Assembly: GCA_964247055.1 (NCBI GenBank)
Contig: OZ176052.1
Span: 434,001-498,000 of the forward strand
Direction of reading: 5' to 3'
Length of the DNA stretch: 64,000 nucleotides
From: Paragordius varius
Lineage: Eukaryota > Nematomorpha
In this document: positions 35,483-46,137 of the stretch, one piece after another
How the letters are laid out: each line of letters begins with the position of its first letter
How positions within the stretch are numbered: the stretch's first letter is position 1
Program-made: the position numbers and the translations under genes
The notes under the pieces: generated by a model
The model's input: the letters and a program-made list of their open reading frames with translations, nothing else
Database searches by the model: none
Told to the model about the DNA's origin: nothing

Positions 35483-37515
35483 TTCCGAAAACCGGTAGAC
35501 CCAATCAAATCATTGCATACCTCGACAATAGCTTGGTCTTTAATTGAATTAGGCCCCCAGTTGAGACCCATTGCGTGTTAGAAACAATTTTTTTTGAAAA
35601 CAAAAGTCCACAAAAATCATGTCTTTGATTCCGAATAACGTGTTGGACCATTTGATATAAAATATGATTTTTTTACTTTTTTTGATTGCGCCGAATATAG
35701 TCGGCTCGCTTTTTTAATTTATGCCCTATTTTTACCCGGTCCCCTGTAAAAGGCCATATTTTTCAAAAAAATTCACAAAAATAAATTTTTGAAACCATTT
35801 TTTGCCCAATATATGAAACCGGAAAAATTGAATAAGGATTCCAGATTCCCTGTTAAAAGGCAAAAATTTGAGGTAAGCGTTTTTTTGATGATAGCTGCTG
35901 GGTAAAGAATTACCCCTAAAAACTGACCCGTCATATCTAAATAGCGAGCTTTTGGGGCTAAATTTCAGAAAACCTATCAGGCCATATAAGTACAATTCGT
36001 GCTTAAAATACCCGTAACCAAGCAAAAATTAAGGTTGTGAGTTTTTTAAAATTTCCCTTTATTATGTATGCTATTTGGAATAATTTATGACTTTCTTCCA
36101 ATGTATACTTATTCATAATGTACCGTCTATGTCGGGGCTTACTTTTGTAGTTCACGATCCCATTTATGATTGCGAGTTTCTTAACGACCCCAACAAATAT
36201 AAAAGAAATATTTTCTTCGAAATAACATCTTGAAATTTAGTTGATAATATAAACAAGCAAGATTATTTCGGTTTTAAGAGATTGACAAAAATAAATCTAA
36301 ATTTATAAATTTCTATAATATTTTCTGCTCACAGATACTAGCTGTTGTCACGCTTCGGTGTGGCTTAGTCTCACCGATAATTACGCTTAATAATTTGCAA
36401 TAAATAGAGTGATGGAGATAAAAAATAATAATAAACATATTCAAAAAAAGTCTTTAATCATTCTTTTACGGGTTTTTGCATAGGCTGAAATATTATGTAC
36501 TCGAAGACCATATTTAATCTGCCCTTATTAATGTTTTCATCATTGGATTTATTTAAAATATTAGTTTTAAGAAATCATGGTTAAAAGTTCTAATTTAAAA
36601 TTGTGTTCATACAGCTGGGATCAAAGGATATGAAAAGTAAATCATTTATGGTTGCCTTTTTAAAAGAAAGAATGATATCATACAACCCCAGAAATGTATT
36701 TAATTGAACTCGTATGGCTTCTTAGTTTTTTGAAAATTAGCTCCAATACTACGCCCATTTTGTATTTCGTCTCAGTTTTAAACCGGTAGACCCTTACCCG
36801 CTATATGGAAAAAGCGGTAAGTTAAATTTTATTTCTTCACAAAGAAAATATTTGGAATCATCTTTGAGACCATCGTCTGATGGGTAATTCGAAAAAATAT
36901 CTCAACAATAAATAATCGTCATATGATGACGTTTTAGGGCATAACCAAATAAACGGTTAATAAAAACCCTGCCTTAATTACCTAGTTACGGGTAATATTT
37001 CAGGCTTTTAATGAGCTCATATGGCTTCATTAATTTTCTGTAAAATAGCTCCAAAACAATGCAATTTCTATATAGTGGCGCAGTTTTAGCGGCAATCTGT
37101 TTACCCAGCAGCCAATATTTAAAAAAAGCACGAAAATTTTTGCCTTTTAACAGAATAAGTCGAATCCTCAGTGAAACCGTCTCATACCCTGGGCAAAAAA
37201 TTATTTAGTTTTTTTTTTGAAAAAAATGGCATTTACGGGGGAAACGGGTAAAAAGCCTAAATTAAAAAAGAGCCGACGCAGAAAAAAAGTAAAAAAAACA
37301 TATTTGAAATCAAATGGTCCAACACGTTTTCCGGAATATTGTCACGAAGACACGATTTTTCAGGACTTCTGTTTTCAAAAACCCGTTTTTTACAATGGGG
37401 TGGGCCCGAACTAGGAGCCGAATTCAAAAAAAGGCGAAGCTATTGTCGGGACATTCATCATTGATTATATTATTTGACATTTTGATTTGAATGGGTCCGG
37501 TTTTCCGGAAACATA
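35483..37515. mobile_element. Foldback-type element with about 550-bp inverted repeats
   Basis: 35483-36040 is matched in reverse complement by 36960-37515. Terminal TTTCCGAAAACCGG against CCGGTTTTCCGG, then CGACAATAGCTT against GAAGCTATTGTCGGG, AACGTGTTGGACCATTTGAT against ATCAAATGGTCCAACACGTT, CTGTTAAAAGGCAAAAATTT against AAATTTTTGCCTTTTAACAG, and AGCTGCTGGGTAA against TTACCCAGCAGCC. 36690-36900 is an additional diverged direct copy of about 37000-37210, so the right arm is internally reduplicated. The frames at 35732-36025 and 37217-37414 are inside the arms and are not genes. Confidence 0.8.
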
Positions 37516-37719
37516 TCACAAAGCCAGCATTTTCCATTTTTATAAATATATAGAATATAATGATCGGAAGAGAACACTGGTATAAACAGTACGATAATTT
37601 TAATTTTTCTTTATAACAATAATATTACAAGTTAAAAAATATTTTTCGTTAAATTGTATTTTTATCACTCGCGACCCCATAATTTGTTTAAAAAGCCCTG
37701 GTCTATGCAATAAAAATGG

Positions 37720-38040
37720 AAAGTGGTGGCTTGGATTTATTTCCAAATCCAATTGTCAAAAAAGTATAATCATTAATGAATGCCCGGACAATAGCTTTGC
37801 CCTTTTTTAAATTAGGACCACAGTTCAAGCCCCCCCCCCCCCCCCCTGTGTGAAAAACGGATTTTTGAAAACAAGTTTACAAAAATCGCGTCTTTGAGAC
37901 AATTTTCCAGAGAACGTGTTTGACCATTCGATTTCAAATATGATTTTTTCTATTTTCGATTGCGCCTTCGACTCGCTTTTTTAATTTAAGCCCTCTTTTC
38001 TTGTACTTTTTAAAAATTGTCAAAATATTATTGTATGCTT
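37720..38040 (+). repeat. Solo arm of the foldback element, with a run of 17 C
   Basis: GGACAATAGCTTTGCCCTTTTTTAAATTAGGACCACAGTTC and AACGTGTTTGACCATTCGATTTCAAATATGATTTTT match the left arm at 35515-35690. A homopolymer of 17 C at 37830-37846 sits where other copies read CCACCCC or GCCCACCCC. Confidence 0.75.
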
Positions 38041-38290
38041 GATACGATTTTTGAGGCTTTTTGGAAAGGGTATAAAAAACTTTAATTCATTGCAAAACAC
38101 CTTTTATATATAATATAATAATAATGACCACATTATCACCACCGTTTCAATTAAAAGCTTCGTTTGCTTAAAAATTTTGGTAAATTTTTGTAAAATCACA
38201 TATTTTCTTTAACAAAATCTTAAAGACGAACGTAAGTTTTATTCTACATTCTGATGTGATAGAAATGTCGAGCATCATATGATTATAAGT

Positions 38291-38866
38291 TTAACACTTC
38301 GATTCAAATTGGGGTATCTAAATACCCCAGACTAAATTAAAATTAATATTTTTCAAAAACTACTGAAGGAAACGGTCCCAATTTAAATTTATGCTTCTAT
38401 CCTGATAAATATTATATAAATATGCCAAAATATCTTGATAAAATTTTGTTTTGAAAAAAAAGCTCCATCTCAAACTAACGCCATTTTTATTTTACAAAAT
38501 TTTTGCAAAATAGCGTCTTTTTTTAATTTTAAGGGTAAAACTAAAGCTAATTTTTTATATAAATTACATCTAACATTGAAAGAAATAGAATAGTTTGTAT
38601 AGTTTTTCAATTTTACAATTTGACATATGTCACGTTGACGAAATTTTTACCTTTCGGTTTTAGCTTAAAATAAGTAATATCAAGTATTTTTGAATAAACT
38701 TTTTTATATATTTCGGTTTATTAATGTTAGATAAGTGCAAAATTTTGCGATGGTTTCGATTCCTTCTATATTTTTTGAAGAATTTAATTTTAAACAGGCC
38801 TGGGGTATCCAACTACCCCAATTTGAATCGAAGGACTAAAATGAGTGTGTTGTATCCAAGTGTTAA
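38291..38866 (-). mobile_element. TTAA-MITE, complete copy
   Basis: Flanked by TTAA on both sides. The end at 38291 is CACTTCGATTCAAATTGGGG, and the other end reads CCCCAATTTGAATCGAAGG ... GTTGTATCCAAGTG. Each end holds the short palindrome GGGGTATCTAAATACCCC or GGGGTATCCAACTACCCC. The orientation is opposite to 33462-35277. Confidence 0.85.
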
Positions 38867-39028
38867 TGTTTTATTATCAAGCATTATACAGTTTCTATAA
38901 TGCAAAATGGCATAAAATACTTTTCAACGAAATTTTGCAAAATTATAATTTAAAAAAATGTATGCTATTTTTTAGTTGATTAGCATATATTTAAATTTTT
39001 TTATAGCAAGCTGCATGTTTGCGTTTAT

Positions 39029-39617
39029 TTAACACTTCGATTCAAATTGGGGTATCTAAATACCCCAGACTAAACTGAAATTGAAATTTTTAAAAAACTA
39101 CTGAAGGAAACGGTCCCAATTTAAATTTATGCTTCTATCCTAATAAATATTATTTAAATATGTTAAAATATCTTGATAAAATTTTGTTTTGAAAAAAAAG
39201 TTCCATCTCAAACTGCTTCGACGCCATTTTTATTTTGCAAAAATTTTGCAAAATATCATCTTCATTTAATTTTAAGGGTAAAACCAAAGCTTATTTTTTA
39301 TATAAATTACATCTAACATTGATAGAAATAGAAAAAGCGGTTTATTTTGTATTATTTTTTAATTTTACAATTTGACACATGTCACGTTGACTAAATTTTT
39401 ACCTTTCAGTTTTAGCTCAAAATAAGTAATATCAACTATTTTTGAATAAAATTTTTTATATATTTTGGTTTATTAATGTTATATAAGTGCAAAATTTTGC
39501 GATGGTTTCGATTGCTTCCATACTTTAAAAAATATTTGATTTTAAACAGCCCTGGGGTATTTAACTACCCCAATTTGAATCGAAGGACTAAAATGAATGT
39601 TTTGTATCCAAGTGTTA
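39029..39617 (-). mobile_element. TTAA-MITE, complete copy
   Basis: Same structure and orientation as 38291-38866, from which it is separated by about 160 bp, with TTAA flanks at 39029-39032 and 39614-39617. The plus frame 39476-39736 spans its end and is not a gene. Confidence 0.85.
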
Positions 39618-39769
39618 AAGAAACTAATTCCTTTTATATATCCCATAAAGATGGGACTTTGAGAGTTCACATAAAAAAATTAATTTTTTTAAATATAATA
39701 TTATGCTTTTTATATCTAGTTTATAATAAATTTTAATGATATGTTTAGGAAGCATTATATCTTTCACAA

Positions 39770-40480
39770 AAAAATTTTTGTAATCTTTTTGGCAAATTTT
39801 GCCATTTTCTTATATAAACTCTTGCCACAAAATTGTAATTTTAAACACGTGTAAGCCCTAAAAAAGCACCGTTCCTGATATTTTATTCTATCGGCATAGA
39901 TATATTTATCAGCTTATCTTTATAATACAGGACAATGTTTGATTTAATTTTTAAACTAAAATAGTGTTCAAAACAGTATTATAGTTAAAAGATTGAGCTC
40001 TGGGATATGTAACGTCCCTTATACATCGGAGACAAAAAAGTTAAAACGTCATTAAGTTCAAATTCAATTTATAAGGTTTAAATGCGCTGGCAAAATTAAG
40101 CATAAAATTTATATATATTTTACAAAATAAAATGTTATGTTATGGCAATTATATATATTTTAAACGTTAAATGCTGTTGTGGTACTTTACTCCATTATTT
40201 TTTAATTCTAAATTTATTTTACAAATAATATATATTTTCAACACCTTACACCATTTTTTATTATCGTGCATTTCTTTCAATTTATTTATTACAAATCAAT
40301 CACTATTATCCCTCTTTTTATGATAAAAATATTGTTTCGCTAGATTTATTTTAAATTTTACTAAGTTCATGATACAATCGTTAATTTTTAAAAAATTATA
40401 GTTTCAATTTTTCTACCAATATTATTTTATAATTTATAAGTATGTTTCTCATTTGTATTTTTTGGTCCATAATGTTATTT
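39770..40480 (+). repeat. Repeat R, longest copy
   Basis: A diverged direct copy of 62705-63990: ACACGTGTAAGCCCTAAA, ATTATAGTTAAAAGATTGAGCTC, GGGATATGTAACGTCCC, CACCATTTTTTATTATCGTGCATTTC and CGCTAGATTTATTTTAAATT occur in the same order there. Non-coding. It could be the UTR of an unseen element. Confidence 0.65.
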
Positions 40481-40484
40481 TTAT

Positions 40485-43400
40485 TTTTGGAGATTTGGTT
40501 CCTGGTATAAATACTAAAGTGGCCTGATATCGATACACATTACTGGAATTGTTTAAAACCTTTTTTAACAAACACAACATATTTATAACTCATAATATCA
40601 ATTCACCAATTTTTTAAACTTAAAAAAATTTCATTTTTTCTATGATAATTTTTTTATAAAATTTGTTAAAATTTTATCTGTTTGAAAAAAAAATGTTTCT
40701 AAATTGATTTTAATGATTGTGTTTGGGCCACTCCTGGAGGTACTGCAATACCAGGTTGACCCGATGGGGAGGGATAGGCAAGCCCAGAGCGCCTCCCCAA
40801 AATCTCCAAAAATAAATTTAATATCATGGACCTCTTTAGAGGTCGTATCAGATATTAAGCTGATAAGAACAGATTTTAATTTATTTACATAATATATATA
40901 TAATAATAAAAAAAAAGATGCATGTGTTTAATTATAATATATTTTTATATTAGATTGATCAATGATGGCAATGAAGTGGTGATTTACAAATTATTTAAAA
41001 TTTATAATAAATATTGTAATAAAAATATTTTACGTGTAAAAAAAATAACCTCCAGTGGAGGAAAAAAAAAATAGGAGAGAAAAACCCCGGACGGGGTTAG
41101 AAAAAAACTCTCCCAAAGGAATCTTTGTTGGATCCTGTTGGTTGGTTTGAATCTAGCACAATTCCGTTTTCGTTCGACGTCTGTTGTATTGGTGGGGGAT
41201 CAACGAAGGTAGCAGCGTCTTGTCCTGGCGTCATTTGAGATGTTGATTGGAAGTGATCATCGTTGGTTGAGTTGAAGGTTGTTTCGGCAGTTGTTAGTGA
41301 ATTGACTTGATTAGGTTTGGTTGAGGCGTTCGTTACACTGTCGGGAGGTTCGACTCCATTTTTAAACTCGTACCAGAGCCGTGATGAGTGTCGTATTGTA
41401 GAACTTATCATCAGGCTTCTGAGCCGAGAAATAGAGGAACTAGTAATATTCTTCAAACCTTCGTCGTTTTTGGGGAACCATGATCCTAGACTTCCGACAA
41501 CCAGTGGGAGTATCTTGACTTCGTTTGAGTTATTAGACAATAAGGGAATCAAAGGGGTATATTTTTCTACCTTATTGTCCCAAGCCGAAGCCAAGGCCGC
41601 CCACCGATCATCGAAAGGACAGGTCACGTCGATGATGTATATAATGCCGCGGAATTTAATTACTAAGTCAGGTTTGGGGAGGGAGGCTGGGTAGGAATTC
41701 TCGGACATGATTTCAGCGCCACAAGATAAATGTGTTTTTAGTATAGTGACGATGGAATCATGCCGAGATCTCCATGAACGCGAAAATCTTAAACAATGGT
41801 TAAAAATATGGGGTAGAGTTTCGGGATGGCGCCCGCATCGCCGACAGGAGGGGTTATGAGAGGAGCCGGGTCGAGTGTTTGTTGGAAGTAAATTAAGGCG
41901 AGCTCGATGGATAAATCTCCAATCTCGGAAAGAAATGCCTGAACCGGTTGTAATAAATGAAGAGCTGGCTTTGTGTAGGGAGGCTGCCTCGATGGCACGA
42001 CCTTGCGAAGGACACGCGATAAGATTTTTTAAAAACGAATTAGTGAACTTAGAGTAAATTGTACGAACTAGCGCGCGACGGGAGAACGGGTCAATGTTGA
42101 AGTTATCACCTTTTATATAGAAGTGGGAATTGGAGTATTCCCATTGGAGGTTGAGTCGCTTGGATGCCAAGCGAGATTGACTGAAGATGTTGGAAACACC
42201 AAAGGAATTTAAATTGTTAGAACCTGAGAGAAATTCGGAAATATCGGATTCAGAAGGGGTTTCGATTTTAACCCTTTGGGAAATGGTAGCTAAAAGGGTG
42301 GAAAAGGCGTGTTGGGAAATGGACGGATCAGAGCTGGAGAGAAGTTTAAAAGCTGAATCTAATCTGTAGATATCGGAAAGAAGGGATGTTTTGGGAATAC
42401 CTAGACCGCCTTTAGAGACTGGAATATAAAAGTAGTTTGTGGAGGCTCCCTGGGGAAGCGATGTGATTTTCCTTATTATATTACGAATTCGGGAATCTAT
42501 TTTATTTAAGTCAGATTTAGACACCGATCCCATACGAAATTTATGGGTCAGTGTTGGGAAAACAAATGTTTTTAAGGCATCTAGAATCTGCCATGGTTTC
42601 AGGTTAGATGAAACTATGGTTTCTATTGCCAATAGGAGATCCGATAAGTTGTCTGGTGGAACCAGCAAGCCTATCGGTTTTCCAAGGTAATCGTGGGCCT
42701 GGCCTTCCTGCAAAGAAGGAACCACATGTCCATCTATTTCTAGATGTAAAGTGGATAACCCTCCCTGAGTAGGCTGATAATTTAGTAGTTTGGATTTATG
42801 CGGGTTGATTTGAATTCCAAGCTGGTCAAGAAGTGATTTGGCTAAACTTGCACTATATTTAATATTATCATTATTATTAGATATGATCACCAAGTCATCA
42901 GCATAAGCGAGACAGGTGGTGTCATGAGTGTTGTTCAAGGAGGATATCAGGGGATTGATGACTAAATTAAAAAGAAGTGGGGAAATAGGACATCCTTGGC
43001 GAGTTCCTCTTTTAAGAAAAATGGGGTCGGATAGGGCTCCTTCGTTTAGAATACGAGTGGAGGAATCAAAGAAAAGATAAGAAAGAATTGAAAACAAATT
43101 TTCAGAAATACCTATACCACGAAGGGCCGCCGAGATAGCGCTATGGGGGACTGAATCAAAAGCTGAAGCCACATCGAGCCACAGAAGGATGCATGGACGT
43201 CGATGTTGTCTGGCAGAGGACAGTTTTTCTGAAATGAGGAAATTATGTTCGAGAACTCCATCATAAGGCATAAATCCTTTCTGCTGGGGGGAAACAATGT
43301 TGTTTTTGGACAGGTAGGTCGCGAGAGACTTGGAAATAATCTTTGCAAAGATTCTATAGCTGGTATCTAGGAGAGAAATGGGCCTAAAATTGGCGGGGTT

Positions 43401-43977
43401 ATCGGCGTTGCCCGACTTGTATATAGGAATTAAAGTAGAGACTTTCCAGGCCGTCGGGATAAATCCAGAGGATAGAACTTTGTTGAATATAAGTGATAGG
43501 ACCCTGAAGTTTGGATCAATTAAAAGCCAATGTCTAGCTGCTATTCTGTCCGGTCCCGCCGATGAGTTGAGGCAAGATTTGACAGCAACTTGGATACTAG
43601 GTTGGTCGATTGATGGAATATCAAAAGTATTTGGGGATACTGTGCAATACAAGTGACCAAAGTCTTTCTCTTCACAACTTGCCCAAAGAGACTTATAATG
43701 TTGTAGTTGTTCGGTAATAGGAGCAGAGCAAAATTTGCGGGTCGGATTGAGTAAGTTTCGAATCGTTCTCTTTTTGTTCCGGTTATATTGTTTTTGTATA
43801 GAATATGGCGTTTTGTTTTTAGCTGTATTTATAGTAGATGTCTTCGGAAGTAGAGATAATTTATCTTGTATTGTTTGTATTATTGAATTGTAAATAATGT
43901 CAAAATCTTCCTGAGTCTCTGACACATCGATCGAGGATGCAATCGACTCTATTTCCAGTCTGCAATTATTAGGATTA
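40485..43977 (-). mobile_element. LINE-A, best-preserved copy (5'-truncated)
   Basis: The 3' end lies at about 40485 (plus strand TTTTTGGAGATTTGGTTCCTGG, i.e. ...ACCAAATCTCCAAAAA on the coding strand). The 3'UTR runs to 41096 with the conserved block 40730-40870 that includes the palindrome ACCTCTTTAGAGGT. The reading frame follows. The 5' boundary is near 43977: the last 15 bases of the open frame belong to duplicated flanking DNA that is present without the LINE at 61133-61147. Relative to R2-group proteins the N-terminal DNA-binding part is missing. Confidence 0.85.
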
Positions 43978-43991
43978 AAACGTATGCCCAT
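41097..43991 (-). CDS. LINE-A polyprotein fragment: reverse transcriptase, CCHC knuckle, restriction-like endonuclease (964 aa)
   Basis: The protein would copy its own RNA at a nicked chromosomal target. Seen: an RT entry region (SSAGPDRIAARHW near residue 145; NFRPISLLDTSYRIFAKI near 201), the QQKGFMPYDGVLEHN motif near 236-250, motif A with D273 (LLWLDVASAFDSVPH), RQGCPISPLLFNL near 331, the catalytic YADD at 363-366, YLGKPIG at about 435, and a thumb to about 600. Then a CX2CX8HX4C knuckle (C716, C719, H728, C733), an endonuclease with PD (774-775), D788 and K807/K810, VVGSLGSW at about 832, and a polar tail of some 85 residues. RT motifs read most like the NeSL/R2 group. No N-terminal zinc finger, Myb or protease domain is present. 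The first five codons come from flanking DNA, so the Met is accidental. All catalytic residues are intact and no stop interrupts the frame. Confidence 0.92.
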   Translation of the reverse strand: MGIRFNPNNCRLEIESIASSIDVSETQEDFDIIYNSIIQTIQDKLSLLPKTSTINTAKNKTPYSIQKQYNRNKKRTIRNLLNPTRKFCSAPITEQLQHYKSLWASCEEKDFGHLYCTVSPNTFDIPSIDQPSIQVAVKSCLNSSAGPDRIAARHWLLIDPNFRVLSLIFNKVLSSGFIPTAWKVSTLIPIYKSGNADNPANFRPISLLDTSYRIFAKIISKSLATYLSKNNIVSPQQKGFMPYDGVLEHNFLISEKLSSARQHRRPCILLWLDVASAFDSVPHSAISAALRGIGISENLFSILSYLFFDSSTRILNEGALSDPIFLKRGTRQGCPISPLLFNLVINPLISSLNNTHDTTCLAYADDLVIISNNNDNIKYSASLAKSLLDQLGIQINPHKSKLLNYQPTQGGLSTLHLEIDGHVVPSLQEGQAHDYLGKPIGLLVPPDNLSDLLLAIETIVSSNLKPWQILDALKTFVFPTLTHKFRMGSVSKSDLNKIDSRIRNIIRKITSLPQGASTNYFYIPVSKGGLGIPKTSLLSDIYRLDSAFKLLSSSDPSISQHAFSTLLATISQRVKIETPSESDISEFLSGSNNLNSFGVSNIFSQSRLASKRLNLQWEYSNSHFYIKGDNFNIDPFSRRALVRTIYSKFTNSFLKNLIACPSQGRAIEAASLHKASSSFITTGSGISFRDWRFIHRARLNLLPTNTRPGSSHNPSCRRCGRHPETLPHIFNHCLRFSRSWRSRHDSIVTILKTHLSCGAEIMSENSYPASLPKPDLVIKFRGIIYIIDVTCPFDDRWAALASAWDNKVEKYTPLIPLLSNNSNEVKILPLVVGSLGSWFPKNDEGLKNITSSSISRLRSLMISSTIRHSSRLWYEFKNGVEPPDSVTNASTKPNQVNSLTTAETTFNSTNDDHFQSTSQMTPGQDAATFVDPPPIQQTSNENGIVLDSNQPTGSNKDSFGRVFF

Positions 43992-44240
43992 TCCAATTGC
44001 AATAGTAAAAATTAATCAATCATTTATCAATACGCCGACTTTATATTAGGCCCTCTGTTTTGTTCCACCCCGTGTAAAAATCGGGTTTTTCCAAAAAATA
44101 GAAGTCCGATTTTAAGTTTGAACGACGTTTCCGAAAAACGTGTGGGCCAGGTTTAATAAAGTACTTTTTGTATTTAGTATGCCCTTTTTGATAATTATCC
44201 CCTCACGTTTAGCCATACACTTATAAAAATAGGGTTTATT
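43992..44240 (-). repeat. Foldback-element arm fragment
   Basis: TTTTTCCAAAAAATAGAAGTCC, GACGTTTCCGAAAAACGTGTGGGCCAGG and the terminal TTGCAATTGGAATGGGCATACG pattern parallel the arm at 37200-37510. The LINE-A 5' end lies at the outer tip of this arm. Its mirror copy is at 60885-61147. Confidence 0.6.
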
Positions 44241-44303
44241 AAATAAGTGAATTTTGAGACAGATAATACACAAATATGCATCCGTTCAATAAAGTCCAAA
44301 TTT

Positions 44304-44846
44304 TTACACTTGTATACAAGCCATTCATTTCAGTCCTTCGATTAAAATTGGGTTAGTTGGATACCTCAGGCCTGTTTAAAATTAAATAATTTAAATTATA
44401 CAGAAGGAATCGAAACTGGCAAAATTTTGCACAAAGCGAAATATATAATAAATTTTATTCAAAAATACTAAATATTTCTTTTTTAATGTAAAACTCAAAG
44501 GTAAAAATATAATCAATGTAACATATGTGCATTGACTAAATTGAATAATAATACATAATAAACCATTCTTGCTATTTCTATTAATAAAAATTAGCTTTAA
44601 TTTCACATTAGAATCAACGAAACACTTTGCAATTTTTTTGTAAAATAAAAATGGCATTTAGGTAGTTTGAAAATAAACTTTTTTTTCAAATTGAACTTTT
44701 ATTTAGATAATTTGGCTCTTTTATAAAATTTTTATTAGGTAGAAGCATAAATTTAAATTGGACTGTTTACTTCAGTAGTTTTTTAGAAATATATTTTAAA
44801 TTTAGTTTGGGGTATTTAAATACCCCAATTTGAATCTAAGTGTTAA
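44304..44846 (+). mobile_element. TTAA-MITE copy in block A
   Basis: Starts TTACACTTGTATACAAGCCATTCATTTCAGTCCTTCG and ends CCCCAATTTGAATCTAAGTGTTAA; the left TTAA is mutated. The mirror copy is 60279-60821. The frames 44391-44657 and 60468-60734 are the same non-coding MITE DNA. Confidence 0.8.
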
Positions 44847-44908
44847 GTACGTTAAATGTGCATTATGCATTTTATGGTTGCTTATTTTACATTGGGCGAT
44901 TCACAACA

Positions 44909-44971
44909 CAGTAGTGTATGGAAAAAAGAAATAATTTATTAACCATTTTGTTGTTTTTCTATACAATACTG
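44909..44971. repeat. 63-bp hairpin / mini inverted-repeat element
   Basis: CAGTAGTGTATGGAAAAA at one end pairs with TTTTTCTATACAATACTG at the other with three mismatches. The loop is about 27 nt. The end motif CAGTAGTGTAT also starts a sequence at about 53510, and CAGTAGCGTAT starts the MITE at 47492, so it is probably the smallest member of that family, although the flanks here are CA and not TA. A pre-miRNA-like hairpin is an alternative. Mirror copy at 60154-60216. Confidence 0.5.
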
Positions 44972-45817
44972 CACATATTTCCAAACCCTTGTGGATTAAG
45001 CAACCATTAAAATGCCGACTGTAAAATGTTTTCTATGCTTAAGTACCATTAATTTACTTTAATTTTATAGCTAATAAATATTTTTTACATTTTAGTGGCC
45101 TTTGTAATTTTTATCAAATATATATATATATATATATTTTCAGTCTTATTCGGGATTTTACAATAAAAAAATAATGCGGATAAAAGGTCGAAGAATGTAA
45201 ATATCCTAAAATAATTTCTCGCTAATTGCCGCACAAACTTTAAAAGTGATATGGACCTATTATTATAGATATAATATGGCTTTGGTTAAATATATAAAAA
45301 CCGGTCTCAAAAATCGTATGTTTTGCAAACCCTTTCAGAATTTAAACTGCCAATTATATACATCATGTTCTATAAATACTACTTTTTATCTTAAAGGAGT
45401 TTAACCAAAAAGATACAAAAAAAGTTTTTCCATAAATAAAGATAGTTGGTAAATTTAATTTGTGATAAGCTTCAGTTTAACACATTTTTTTAAAAATCAT
45501 GATAGCTTGGCACAAATTATCCTAAGCCGTTTTAAATTTGTTTTTTACTTTTAGGAGGGTTTGCACAAAATTTTAAACGAAGTTTTAATATATCCTGATC
45601 AGGTTTTTATTAAAATTCTTACTTTTTATTTATTATGTAATAGAATAATCCAGAATGTTGCATGTATAAAATTACCATATACAACATTGATGCAAATCCT
45701 TTAGCAAAATGGAAATTTCCGATGTGCTCTTCATAAAAATGATAAATAAATAATTTAATCGTGATTTTCGTTAAAGTGCATAGAAGATCGATTTGTATAG
45801 ACAATAGCGAATTTGAT

Positions 45818-45895
45818 TCAAATTAAGAATGAATTAAAGTTTGGTTTTCGGATTGGATTCCGATGCAATTGGGCTGAAGGCTGGGGGCGCATTTC
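45818..45895 (-). other. Candidate terminal exon (left-arm copy)
   Basis: The mirror of 59230-59307, where it is described. On this arm nothing upstream on the same strand suggests a donor exon. Confidence 0.3.
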
Positions 45896-46137
45896 CTGCA
45901 ACAATTGAAATGGCAAGCTAAAATATTTTTAAATAAAATATTTTTTAAAGCATAAATTATCAAAATGCATAGTTGTAATGTTATATTTAAATAATAAGTT
46001 TATTATATATTTGAGAAAAAAAAGTTTTTTTAATGAAACATGAATGGTTGGTGTAACAGACAAAGACGGTTTCCAAACTAAAATGCTGGTAAAAATAAAA
46101 ATTCAAGCAATAAAACTCAATTATAAAAAACTTTTCT

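Larger units (their letters stand above)
43979..46137 (+). repeat. Block A, left arm of the inverted duplication
   Basis: The reverse complement of 58988-61147, with coordinate sums constant at 105125 over the whole block, so no net indel. It holds a foldback-arm fragment, a TTAA-MITE, a 63-bp hairpin and one exon candidate. Its inner edge (CTTTTCT at 46137) is joined directly to block B, whereas in the right arm A is followed by about 180 bp of unique DNA and block C. Confidence 0.93.

Noticed and set aside
37217-37414. Lysine/arginine-rich 65-codon frame
   Set aside because: Lies in the right arm of the foldback element; the basic composition comes from A-rich repeat sequence.
41317-43656. 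Several plus-strand open frames
   Set aside because: Shadows of the 964-codon LINE-A frame on the opposite strand.
44391-44657. 88-codon frame duplicated at 60468-60734
   Set aside because: Lies wholly inside a TTAA-MITE.
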